Assembly (NCBI GenBank): GCA_018902385.1
Contig: JABSSW010000003.1
Coordinates: 806,001-870,000, forward strand
DNA: 64,000 bases
From: Physcia stellaris
Taxonomy: Eukaryota > Ascomycota > Lecanoromycetes > Caliciales > Physciaceae
Direction of reading: 5' to 3'
Shown here: positions 1 to 11,300 of the stretch, piece after piece
How the letters are laid out: every line of letters begins with the position of its first letter
How positions within the stretch are numbered: position 1 is the first letter of the stretch
Program-made: the position numbers and the translations under genes
The notes under the pieces: generated by a model
Told to the model about the DNA's origin: nothing
Databases searched by the model: none
Seen by the model: the letters and a program-made list of their open reading frames with translations, nothing else

Positions 1-1473
1 GGGCCACAAATGATATTGTCTTCGCTTGCAAGAACCTAGCAAAATGGATGAAGGACGAGAAGCCAGCAGATATACCGTTTACCAATTCTTTCATGAACCC
101 AAGGATCAGGAAAGACCCTCTTGGCTGCGTCCTTATCATTGGGTATGTCACTCATTTGGTGTCCATTGCCCAACCGGATCAGCCTGAAATACAGTTACTG
201 AACGCTCAATAGCCCTTATAATTTCCCCGTCAACCTCACTGTGAGTCCTCTTGTTGGTGCCATTGCAGCTGGCAATACAGTCGTTCTCAAACCGAGCGAA
301 AATGCGCCAAACGTTGCAGTAGTACTCCAGAAAATCATTGAAAAGGCTCTCGATCCGTCTTGCTTTGCAGTCGTTCAAGGCGCCATCACCGAAACAACCA
401 AGCTGCTAGAAGAGAAATGGGATAAAATTTTCTATACCGGCAGCGCAACCGTAGGCACTATCATTGCCAAGAAGGCCGCCGAAACTCTTACACCCGTCAC
501 TCTTGAGCTTGGAGGTCGTAACCCAGCCATTGTTACGAGGAACGCGGATATCAGACTTGCTGCGAAAAGGCTTCTGTGGGGCAAGACCTTAAACGCAGGC
601 CAGGTATGCATCTCACAGAATTATACTCTCATTGATCGCGAAGTTCTTCCGGCCTTCCTTGAAGAAATGAAGAAGGCCGTTCAGGCATTTTACCCCAAGG
701 GCATCAAATCCTCTTCAGACTTCGGTCGCATCGTCAACGGCCGGCAATGGACTCGCCTGAAGAAGCTGCTCGACGAAACAAATGGTAATATCCTCATAGG
801 TGGCTCCACCGATGAAAAGGAGAGATATATCGAGCCCACCGTAATCCAAGTCAACTCCATCGACGACAGCCTCGTCATGGAAGAGTCATTTGGGCCCCTG
901 ATGCCCCTCCTCCCAGTCGACGACCTCGACCACGCCATCCGACTCGCGAGAGAAGTCCACACCACACCCCTCGGCCTCTATCCCTTCGGCAAAAAAGCAG
1001 AGACTGATCGCGTCCTCCGTGAGCTCCGTTCAGGCGGTGCTTCGGTCAACGACGCCATGACCCACGGCACCATCCCCACGCTCGCATTCGGCGGTGTGGG
1101 CGACTCTGGCCAGGGTGCTTACAGAGGCAGATCGAGCTTCGATTGTTTCTCGCATCGGCGTAGCATCACGACTACCCCTGGATGGATGGAGCGGTTGCTC
1201 GATGTGCGGTATCCGCCCTACGAAGGGAAGATGGCCAAGATGAGAAACATGAATACTCTGAAGCCGGATTTTGACCGCGAGGGAAAGGTCACGTTTAGCT
1301 GGGTGACATTCTTTGTGAGTTTGGGTGCTGGTAGTAAATGGGGGGCCTTGGCGAGGTATGTGGTAATGCTGCTCGGTATGTTGTCACTTCCTGTGGGGTG
1401 ATCAGGATGATACTAATGGAATGTAGTGGCGGTAGTGTTAAGGCAGTATCTTGAGCCTAAATCAAAGCTATGA
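1..1473 (+). CDS. Fatty aldehyde dehydrogenase (ALDH3 type), 5' partial
   Basis: NAD(P)-dependent oxidation of long-chain aldehydes to fatty acids, as in yeast Hfd1 and human ALDH3A2. The window opens inside the gene. Spliced model: 1-142, 213-1375, 1427-1473, giving 449 residues in frame from base 3. The first junction rebuilds IIGPYNFPVNLTVSPLVG of the Rossmann region. LELGGRNP carries the general-base Glu and NAGQVCISQ the catalytic Cys. The last intron (1376-1426) has a TACTAAT branch site. Splicing it gives a hydrophobic tail (ARYVVMLLVAVVL) ending in LEPKSKL, like the membrane anchor of ALDH3A2. Without splicing the frame stops at 1401. An upstream donor at 1356 would instead give a short non-hydrophobic end. 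Family assignment is firm; the exact 3' end is inferred. Confidence 0.93.
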
Positions 1474-3021
1474 CTTATATGGAGCAGGGTTTGGCTTCGT
1501 GATTTAAGTTATGGGAGTTGCGAACTACGGAGTCGGCGCAAAGCAGCGGCCTTATTAAGCACGCATTCTAGCTAATGGCAGACACTCATTACAAACCGTC
1601 TCGTCTTCCGACTTGGTCATGATGAGATGATGCATACTCACTACTCATGTGTACAGTGGCCCGGCCCACATCATCGGAAAATTACTCCCTATCACCATCA
1701 AAGACTCTTTTGGATGACATTCGGGGAAGCATGAAGCCAAATCCTGATATAGTGGCGGTCTACTACAATGACTGGCTCACTATCTTTTCAGATGACCAGA
1801 CAACATAAACCGTTCTCTCCAATCCCCCTTGAAGATCTCTAGCATTGGGAAAACTTCTGAAAGAGGGATCAGTCGTCAATTCGACGATACTTCTTGACTT
1901 GTCCTGCTGCGCCATATAAAAGTGGGCTATTGCAGGATAAATTGAGAGCAATTGATTGCGCGTCCAACCAATATTCTTCACAGCGTTCGATTGGTTTCGG
2001 CAACATCAGGTCATACACAATCGAATCGAAACGCGCATGCTTTGTGAGTACGTGGCCTGGGCTGCGAGGTCTCCAGGGCCAGTCATGGTCTCTGTTAAAC
2101 TGAAACAGGATGACACACTCACATTTCGGAATCATACCTTACCTATTGGCGGAAGGAAACCGGCCAAGATGGCTCAGGACATACGATACGATTTCAGTCA
2201 AAATCCTCAGCAAAGGACCAAAAGAACTTCTGCAGGCTTCTCGCTGGCTTTGAGAAGCCGACATTGATCGGCAAATGCAAGTACCCCAAAGCGGACGAGC
2301 ACGCGATCTTCGTGAGGAAAGAACCCACAGGGCTACCATCTCAACCCGTGTGCCTCAGCCTTGGAAAGCCGAGCGAAATATCGACTCTGAGCCACGATCA
2401 CCGTTATTGGGGACTACTCAGATACCGCAAACAGGTGCACTACAGCTGTTTCTGAAGAAATGAGCCAAGAACCTTCGCGAACAGAGCAGCAAGTACGCAC
2501 TCAGTAGGACCTTTTTTCCTTTTGCATGAAAAGCCTTTTTGGTGAGTACTTCGTATTCGCCTATCGGCAGTTTGGGTCCAATCGTAGCGAGGCCCGTGGA
2601 GCTGGTTCAGCCGTGTTCTTGTGCGACGTGAGATTATGCATTTTACTAGAGGCGCATTGGTTCCGCGATCCGCGGGGCCCCGTGTGATCAGCCAATGACG
2701 AGCGATTTCAGCCGCCCCCTCTTCCTTCTGGGTGCTTGAGCCTCTTTTTCGGGGTTTCTGAGAGCCCCCAAGGTCCAAGTCCTGAGAAAATATCTTGGTA
2801 GGATGAAATATTACAGTGGAACTTTGTCCGGAAAGATTGACATGTATCTGAAATCTAGTACGAAATTTATAATGCCCTCATCGTCTATGCTCAATGTCTA
2901 CGCGTATAACAATCCGCTACCTCTTGTTCTCGTACTCTTGTAATGTCACTTTCATGTCTCGCTCGTGCACCAATTTGTTCGTTGAAATTCCTGAAGCCTC
3001 GAAGATCCGACCTAACACAGC
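1474..3021. other. Intergenic, no supported gene
   Basis: The tails of the aldehyde dehydrogenase (+) and the desaturase (-) converge here. Several open frames of 60-112 codons occur on both strands between 1760 and 2780. None resembles a family I know, and none extends by splicing into a convincing protein. Confidence 0.6.
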
Positions 3022-4529
3022 TCAGTCTTGACTTGACCTTCCGTCGACTGGCTTGAGCTTCAGTGGTGGCACTCCTAGATTGTTGCGGTTCCTGTAGAAG
3101 ACGATGTCTTTGCCTTCACCTTGAGCGTCTTGGCTTGGCTCAACCCACTGACACCATCTAGCACTGTGCCAGAGAGACTTGATAAATCCAACTGAACCGT
3201 CCTTCGTGTTGGAGCGATAATGTTGCCCCATCACGGGCTTTATCGCTTCGGTGGCTTCGTCGGCATGATAGAAGGGTATGGTCGAGATGTAGTGATGGAG
3301 GACATGCGTTTCGATGATTCCATGAAATAGCGAGCGTCCTATGAATCCAAATTCTCGGTCAATCGTCGTCGCCGCACCTCTTGTAAAGGTCCACGATTCC
3401 GGGCCGTAGTGAGGGATGGTGGGATCAGTATGCTGAAGATACGTAATTGCAACTGTCCAATTCCATCAGCAAGTGTCTCAGTCGCGAAACACTTTGCAAG
3501 AACTCTCACCAAGCCAATGATTCACCCACAGATACGGTACGATGTACCATACAAACACACTCCCCATCCATAAAGTTGTGCTATCTCGTACAGTAGCGTG
3601 GCCATCAAGCCAAGACCTAGATCACTCAGCGCAATATACTTTGCGTCTTTAGCTTCGTAGAGAGGGCTTGAAGGGCTGAAATGGTTGACACCCCCGAAAG
3701 GCCCGTTCTTCTTGCCTTTCCCTCTTCCTTCAGTTTGTCGCTGGTGATTGTCATGCCCTGTGTTGTTCTGCAAGAGATATAGTGGCCAACCAATAAGCTG
3801 ACGACCTATGAGGACCAAAGCTGTCACGATTGGGGTCTCCTCTGCCAGCTCGGAGATTTCGTGCACATATCTTCCAATGCGCTCAGCATAGACTTCGCGC
3901 GTCTTAGGTAAGAAGACCATGTCGCGTTCCATATGACCGGTACTCTTATGGTGTTTACCGTGCGATATCTTCCATGAAAAGTACGGGACAAAAAGAGCTG
4001 AATGTATTAACCAACCCGTCGAATCGTTCACAGTCTTAGAAGTCGAAAAGGATTGATGCCCGCATTCATGCGCTATGACCCACAAACCAGTCGCGAAGAG
4101 ACCTTGGATAAATCCGTAGAGAGCCCATAGACCAAAACGAAGAGGCGCCAAAGGAATGTGATCGGGTGTAACAAAATGCTGCCAAAACCCGAAGGTCGAT
4201 GCGAGAAATACCATATCTCTTGCCACATATGTAAAGCCTCGCACAGCCGACCTCTCAAAGCAGTGAGGAGGTATAGCTTCACGAATTTGCTTTATTGTGA
4301 AGTCGGGAACGGTGAAAGGGTTGCCGTACGTATCGAGGAGGGTGCCATATGTTGGTGAGGCTGTAGGCTTTCCTGCTTCAGGCTCTGCATCGCTGCGTAC
4401 ACATACGGTATGCTCCGCAGCTTGCGAGCCTGACTGACTGCTAGAAAGCTGAGCAGCAGTAGAAGACTGACTCTCGACTCCAACCCTGAGGTTGGAGACA
4501 ATTCGATGATGAATCGTCTGGGTGCTCAT
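3022..4529 (-). CDS. Delta-12 (oleate) fatty acid desaturase, with apparent frame break
   Basis: Membrane-bound ER desaturase that would convert oleoyl to linoleoyl chains, using cytochrome b5 as electron donor. Exons 4529-3510 and 3452-3022; the intron 3453-3509 is GT-AG. Three histidine boxes are present: HECGH (residues 154-158), HGKHH (190-194) and HVLHH in the second exon. The ER-facing block FGGVNHFSPSSPLYE and the motif VNHWLVAITYLQHTDP are typical of fungal oleate desaturases. After LLYEIAQLYGWG the family sequence continues only in another frame (FVWYIVPYLWVNHWL). One base is therefore missing at about 3553-3565, next to a run of four C on the plus strand. With one base restored the exons sum to 1452 bases (483 residues), normal for the family. 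Either an assembly error or a recent inactivating deletion. Confidence 0.88.
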
Positions 4530-6024
4530 TGCAAGGCTAGAGTAATTTTACTAATAAAAGGGCTGTAATAAGGTGATGGAGGGAAGATTGATGTTATCGG
4601 AGCCAGCCGGTTCACACGAGAATATATTTTCTCCCTGTTCATCACGTGTGAGACAACTCGTTGGGCTCGGCTATCTATTTGGGTTAAGACCGTCTGCAGG
4701 GGAGACATGCAGTCATGTTGATGCGAGCATACTGAGGGTGCGATTGGATGGGCCAAGTGCCGCTGGCTGGAAACCCCGGCATAATGGCAAGGCTGTGAAG
4801 GGGTTGAAACTCTTTGTGCTGCTGGGATTTGCGGTGATCGTCGTTACAAGGACTCCATCAAATCCACTCCATTTGTGACGATCTATCTTCTGTTGTACGA
4901 CCTACTCCAGCGTCATTATTGCGAGAGCTAGAGGTACCCTCGACGTCCTCGGTGGGCAGCCGACAATCAAATGTGAGTACAGTATCATAAAACGTCTAAG
5001 ACCTAAGGTAGTACAGTAAGGTATGAATGGTATCATATCATAATCGTGCCGGAAGACTAGCCGCTTCCCCGCGGGCGAACCGCGCATTTGTGCTGAGCAT
5101 CCCCACCTTACTATGTAGATACCTACTTACATCGCTTTAGCGCTTGAACAAGCCTTGTACTGATCATGGCTAAAGTACGAGTATGGTATCCAGCCAATTC
5201 CTCAAGACGGAGTGCGTAGAATGTATCCATGTACCGTCGGAATCCCCTACTTTCTCCGTTCTTCAGAACACCTTGTTACAGGAGATAGAGGGATCAGCCA
5301 AGATGTGAGTCGAGCAGAATAAGATAATTCATGACTTTCACAAATGTCAATCATTGTGGCTGAGGATGCAGTGCTGAGTCCTGCTGTCCAGTTTCCTAGC
5401 TTCAAACTCTTGTAGGGAAGAGTGTGGTTGCACGAGGAGCCAGCCTTCCTCTGGTACCTGTTATATTTACAACGCGACGAAATGCTGCGACTGCTGAGCC
5501 AATCGTGAACGCCCGCTTGCAATAAGTGCCTTGGTAGGATGCTCTGTCCTGAGGACGACGATCCCGGGCTCCACGTCATTGGAGAACCATTCTCGGGTTA
5601 TCTATACCAGCCCTCAGGAGGTCTTGATGTTCGGGGGTATCAATTGTGTTTGAGGTGGTGCAGCCATCCGCTGCGTAAGAGGGGATTCTGGCCAATCTTC
5701 ATCGGACTCGGCTGTCCATTCTCAGGCTTTTGGAGACGTCCTAAAATTAGCCAATACACCACCTTCAGTTTTACATGGGATCAATGTGACAACCCACGGT
5801 TGGCAGTCCGTTCTAGGCTCTGCGTGCCCACGTCTGCGAACACGATTGGTATCGTATAGCGATACTACAGGCACCGATGACTTGGGACCCCAAGCGCCCA
5901 TGCACGTCCCAAACTAGGCTTTATATGAGCACCTATCTCACTTTGAAGTAAGGCCAGAGAGAAAATCAGAACATCGTCCTATCTTCGGGCCAAATCTACC
6001 TCTCCATCAAGAATTGCTTGCAAA
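4530..6024. other. Intergenic between divergent genes
   Basis: Upstream region shared by the desaturase (-) and the membrane protein (+). Open frames of up to 110 codons on both strands show no recognisable motif. I see no repeats or RNA gene. Confidence 0.6.
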
Positions 6025-7765
6025 ATGCCATCGAAATCCGGATTGATCACTGCCGGCAAATCCGCCCAGCCGTTTTCTTCTTCGGCGGCTGTGGGAGCTA
6101 TAGCAGCAGATGCATTCTCCAGGATCCGTATACTATGTCGTCGACTCGGCTCATCTGTTCCATATTTATATTTATATTCAAGTGTACCGAGGGTCTCTGC
6201 TTCACCTGGTGGACCCCTATCCAATCCAGACTCCAACGGGTTGAATTCTTCTCAAAGTGCCAACCTGACGACATCCTCTCTCGACGTCCAATACCTTATC
6301 GAGCTATTCGACTGGAAAGCTTGGCGAGGGAGAGGAGAACAGATCCGCTCTGGTGTCAGTCGAGCTCAGTGTCTGGCTAATCTGGGAAACGTTCTATCCG
6401 CCGTAGGCTCTTTGCAAAGCGCCGAAACCAACGGGGCATCGGGTGCTCTGACTTTGCTTCCTACAGCCGGAGCGCTCATTGGCGCCCCTACTAAAGAGCT
6501 CTGGGTGGTGTATAAGTTGATGCCACTGGCGGGCGTGCTCTCCATGTTACTTTCCTTAGGGGGCAATATTGTTCCCACAGAAGCCAGTGATTACGAACTG
6601 AAAGCCTCTCGCTTCTCATATGGAGGGATGATCGCTACACATTCACAGGAAGAAGAAGCCGAAGAGATGGAAGAGCGCAAACAGTCAGCTGAGCCGGACT
6701 CGAAGATTTTTGCGGCAAGAGTAGAACAGAGATCGAAAGATATGCGAGGTGGTCAAAGATTTTTGCGTGTCTGGTATGGCATTGTTTTGCAATGCTTCTG
6801 GCTCGGCGTTTTGCTTGCTGCATGCTGGTTCACGCAATCAGGCTCGACTCTCGTGTGGTGGTGCAAGGTAAGTGGATACTACGCCCTGCCTTACTGTGGA
6901 GTCACAAGCTTTAGAGATCACTGACTGTATTTCATAGTCATGGTGGTGGATGTGGTTCTGGTATCTCATGGTCGCTGCATCGTCGATACTAGAGAACGTC
7001 GCAGGCGTTCCGTTCACCCGCCAGTGGACACTCCGCGTCTCCCGCGCCCCAAGGGTTCGCATTAGCGAGGATGCTCCGCTATTGCGACAGCTCAAGCAAA
7101 CACCGATGTTACATAGCATCCCAAATGAATCTTCCGGGATACCTGCCTCTTCAGGCAAGCCTCCATCCACTCCAACAGTACAGGTGTTCGAAGAAGTGCC
7201 ACTTGTACGAAGGACTGCTTCCGGCCGTTCGACAGAGATTCTCGATGCTCTCGAAGCGGGGTTCAATTGCAAGGGACAAGTCATCCGGGATGGCAATGAG
7301 CCATGGTCATCATCACGAGTACCGTTCTATGTCATAATCTCGTTGGAGGGTATATCTGGCTCTCACGCAATGTTGCGAGTTGTGTCCAAAGCTATCACTG
7401 TCGGTGTTTTTGCCGCCGGCACGGCCATGTTCGCATCGGCTCAATTGATCACCATATCGGTAGCCTTGACAGTCCTATGCCTAGTTCTGGGCGCTGGCGT
7501 TTTCGGACGAGTCATCGCAATGTGGATGGCCTCAGAAATGATGAAGACCAAACCAGTTTTACATCGCGTCGTCAAAAGCAGAGGCCTAGCAGCAGAGTAT
7601 ATCGACCGTATTTTGGCTATCGATGGTCTTGTTGTTGAGGTCATGGGCCACGTCATTGTGAATGGCAGATGTATCCAAAGATACAATCAATGGCTGAGGT
7701 TATCTAATTGGCTCGGCATCCTGGCCGGACCTTATAACATCCAGAAATTAACTGTCGTCAACTAG
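6025..7765 (+). CDS. Unrecognised multi-pass membrane protein
   Basis: Two exons, 6025-6867 and 6938-7765, split by a 70 bp phase-0 GT-AG intron inside a Trp-rich segment (WWCK/SWWWMWFWYLM), giving 556 residues. Hydrophobic segments lie near residues 160-185, 250-272 and 285-305, and a long pair (about 440-480) precedes a C-terminal hydrophilic domain. A Glu-rich charged loop (EEEAEEMEERK) sits at about 210-220. I do not recognise the family. The clean splice, long open frames and spaced membrane segments support a real gene. The start is the first ATG of the frame and an upstream exon cannot be excluded. Confidence 0.75.
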
Positions 7766-8384
7766 GGAAAGTAACAGTAGTTATGGCGCATCGGTTTAGT
7801 AAGATGGATATATAGCGCGGACCATCAGGAACTCTTTTAGTCGCTGGTGATTGGATCGACGGGGCGTTGGCGTTACCACTCTTGGGGCTCTGATTAATGA
7901 TGTCAAATCTTGCAATTGCACGGTCCGCTAGTATACGACAGCTATCGATGAAACTTCCCACAAAGTACTCTCAAGCCTTACTTTTCTAATAATGAAAGAA
8001 GTCTTAAAGTCCGTCGTAGCAGAGAAACCTTCAGCATTTGCCGTCTCATCGAAGATCGTTCTTATCCGAACGCTATGTAGTCTAGGCTATTATTGATGGT
8101 TTTGTATCATCCGTGGCTTTCTTTTTCTTTCCTTTGATAGTAAACAAGGAATTCGAATGCTATGTAGTATTCGCAATATTCCCTTCTCTCGCTTTTGCTC
8201 CTCCCACAACGCTATATATTCCATTCGCACCAACACTTCGCTCCTGGATAATGTGTTCTCTACCAAATCCCATTCCCGGGTGCAGTCGTGGGGTCAAATC
8301 CATTTTCACCCCGTAAATATACCCCTAATCAGGCGATAAAAATATCACCTCCCTTCCTTCCTTCTCTACCATCGATCACGCCCC
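7766..8384. other. Intergenic
   Basis: Convergent 3' flanks of the membrane protein (+) and the glucan synthase (-). AT- and pyrimidine-rich, with nothing else identified. Confidence 0.6.
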
Positions 8385-11300
8385 TCAAGGCTTCTGCAAC
8401 TGCTCCTTCCTAAAAAACATGAAAAACCCCACACAAACCACGCCCTGCAGCCCAAGCCCGACCCAAAACGCAGGCTGCCTCAACCCCAGAGTCCCAAGCA
8501 CCAAATTCGGGAACACGGTGCCGGGGCCATCCTTATCCGGCGCGGTCGCTCGCGCAAGGATCGTCGCGACACTGCCCAGCGCCTGCGCGCACACGAGCGT
8601 GAACACGACATGGAAGCGGGTCAGCGTCTGCAGCAGGATCATGCCGAAGCCAACCCCCTGCAGCGCATCCAGCACCCCGAGCCAAAGCCACAGCGCGCGG
8701 CCCACGAGCGCGCCGGCCACGGGGTTGCCGGCCCAGGGCACCCACTCGCCCATGCCGGAGGTGCCCCAGAGCATCTGCGCCCAGCGGGGCGCGCCGAGGC
8801 CGATGGCGAAGACGGGCAGGATCCAGCTGTGCCGGCGGGAGGCGAGGGCGAAGGCGCGCAGCGCGAGGGCCCAGACGCCGATGAAGAAGGCTGCGACGAG
8901 GAGGGCGATGGCCCATGCCGGCGCGTGCTGGCTTGACCAGAGGTATTTCCAGTTGCGGCCGTAGGGCGCGGAGAGGAAGTAGTTCTGGATGAGGACGGTG
9001 ATGAAGAACCAGACGATGACTTTGCGGCGGAGGGCGGACCGGTAGAAGGAGGGGACGCGCCCGGGGGATTGCCGGTAGTAGTCTGGTAGGCCGAAGAAGA
9101 GGAGGAGTCCGACGGCCCACATGAAGAGGGCGATGGGTACTGTGATGCCTGTGAGGGCGGGACCGTAGGCTACTAGGGTGGAAGCCTGCACGCCGTCGAG
9201 GGTTAGTTGGTTGAGGCGCGAGCCCCAGAACCAGAGTAGGACGATGTAAATCTGCTGGGTCCCTTGAATGGCGCAGGCGCGGAAGGACCAGGTGGCGACT
9301 GGGACGGAACCCTCGCTGCCAAAGTTGAGGGAGAAGTAGAAGGCGCCGCTGGAGGAAGCGGAGGCGTAGAAGCCTGTTGCTACGTTTTGGACCCAACCTC
9401 GGCCTGTTTCTGTGGGTGCATAGGGGGCCAAGCCGAGGAGGAAGAAGGCGAGACCGTAGCAGCCGAAAGGGGCAGCGAGGACCCATTTTGATTGAAATTT
9501 GCGGAAGACCAACCACCAGAGTATGGAGGTGATGAGGTATATAGAGGCGACGATGTACAATTTCTCGGCTGCTTGGCCGACAGCGCCGGTTAACAGAGTA
9601 ATCTGGTACGAGTTGGCGGAAATTATTTGTCCCTTGTGGTCATAGTCAGTAAGTTGCCACACCAGGCTTCATCAAGCGTAAACTCACAAAAGCAAGAAGG
9701 AATGTGTAGACAGGCCAATCTCCAATCTTCCTTAGTAGTATCTTCTTCAAGCCAGTAGGGGGCTTGTAGCCTTCTTGTAACAGAAACTGCTCTACACCTT
9801 CCTCAGCATTAGTACTCACTGAGTTACTTCGCGTTCGACCGTTGGAGATAGAAGGTGCCGGGCTGTTTTCTCGAGTCCTGAACATAGGTGATACCGGGAA
9901 GGACGTTCTCCCCATCTTCGCGCCACGGAACCGATTGAACCAGTCTCTCTCGCTTTTGACGAGATACTCCTCGACGCACAACGGCCCCTCCGATGTCTTG
10001 CCATTGAGTTCGTCAAGCTTCTTATCGAAAGCCTTGTAGTAGAGACCTGTGGGGTCATCAAAGAATGGATCTACATTTTGAAGCTTGTAGTCCTTCTTGT
10101 CTTTCACGACAGTACCGAAGCTCAGATGAGCAACAGAAGCAGCTATTAGACCTGCACCGTCCGGAGCTTTACTAACGTGAGCAGATTCAGGCATTAGAGG
10201 CTCTTCAGCTCCAGATGACGCTACCGGCGAACCAGCAAGGATGTTTTGTGATAAACTTGTATCTGGTGCGAAAGATGGCTGGTAGAGATGACCGTGGGTA
10301 TTTGATTCAGAGAAGTCGTTCAGCGCAGCCAGCTGGCTGGTTTTCTTGTTGGCTTCCGCCTGCTCAGGTGTTATGAGATATTCATCGGTGGAATCTACAA
10401 TAGAATCTTCGTTGTCTGCTTCGATAATCCTTGATACCCTGTTCTCAGCTGGCGCAGGCGTGGTCGCATCTGACGCTTCTAAAGGCGCGCTGATGGCCAC
10501 GCCAATCTGTGAAGCGGCCGAAGAGTCTCTGTGCGGATTTGGCTTATTGAGTCGGTTCCGTTTACGACCTCTTTCTGAAATGTCCGGGCTATGGCCTGGA
10601 CCAAGCTTCCTCCCAAGACTCGGTAGTCCAAGCTCGGATCCTCGTGAAGGGCTTTGAGCTCTGGATGCGGTTTGGCTTTGTGATCTACTTTGCGATCTAC
10701 TGTGCGGAGCCGTAGAGATAACACTAGAGAGACCGCTTCGATACCAGAAGCGTAGCGGCGTTGTATTACCTTCAGAATTGGTCCCCTCGCGTGGAGTTCT
10801 CAGACCTTGCCTAAGAGTTTGTTTCTGATTGAGTCGGATCGCATTATCTTGTAGTATACCCAACGTCTCTTTCCATTGAACCACTGGATATCTTTGCATT
10901 GCTGACCGTGCTCTCATGGTTTTTCGTACTTCAGGCTTTGAGGCCAAAGCTTTCTGTACGGCGATTTTGAATTGACTGATGAGATGTTTCGTAGTAGTTG
11001 ACTCGATGGTGAACCACCAGCCTGGCATTGAGCCCAGGCCTCCAACTCGAGACCCAATACAGAGAGCACCTTTACGGCCGAATTCGACAGCTACCAGTCC
11101 GAATGGCTCGTCACGGGAGGGCATTAGGCCGAACTCGACGCCGCTATGAAAGAACGATGGTAGCTGGACGAATTCTGGCTTAGAGTAGACCCTACCAGGA
11201 TATTTCTTCATCAGCTTGTCAAGTTTCAGAGCGGCAAATCTGCCATAGATGTCAATGACCGGCCCAACACAGATCAACTGGGCCTTTGGGTGATCCTCGA

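Noticed and set aside
1894-2463. Chain of short plus-strand frames suggesting a broken gene
   Set aside because: No segment matches a known family, and the frames cannot be joined with plausible splice sites.
4573-4878. Plus-strand frame of 101 codons upstream of the desaturase
   Set aside because: It sits in the expected promoter of the desaturase and has no recognisable domain.
8533-9516. Open frame of 327 codons inside the last exon of the glucan synthase
   Set aside because: It overlaps the membrane domain of the synthase in another frame, and its Arg/Pro/Leu-rich composition is that of a GC-rich shadow frame.
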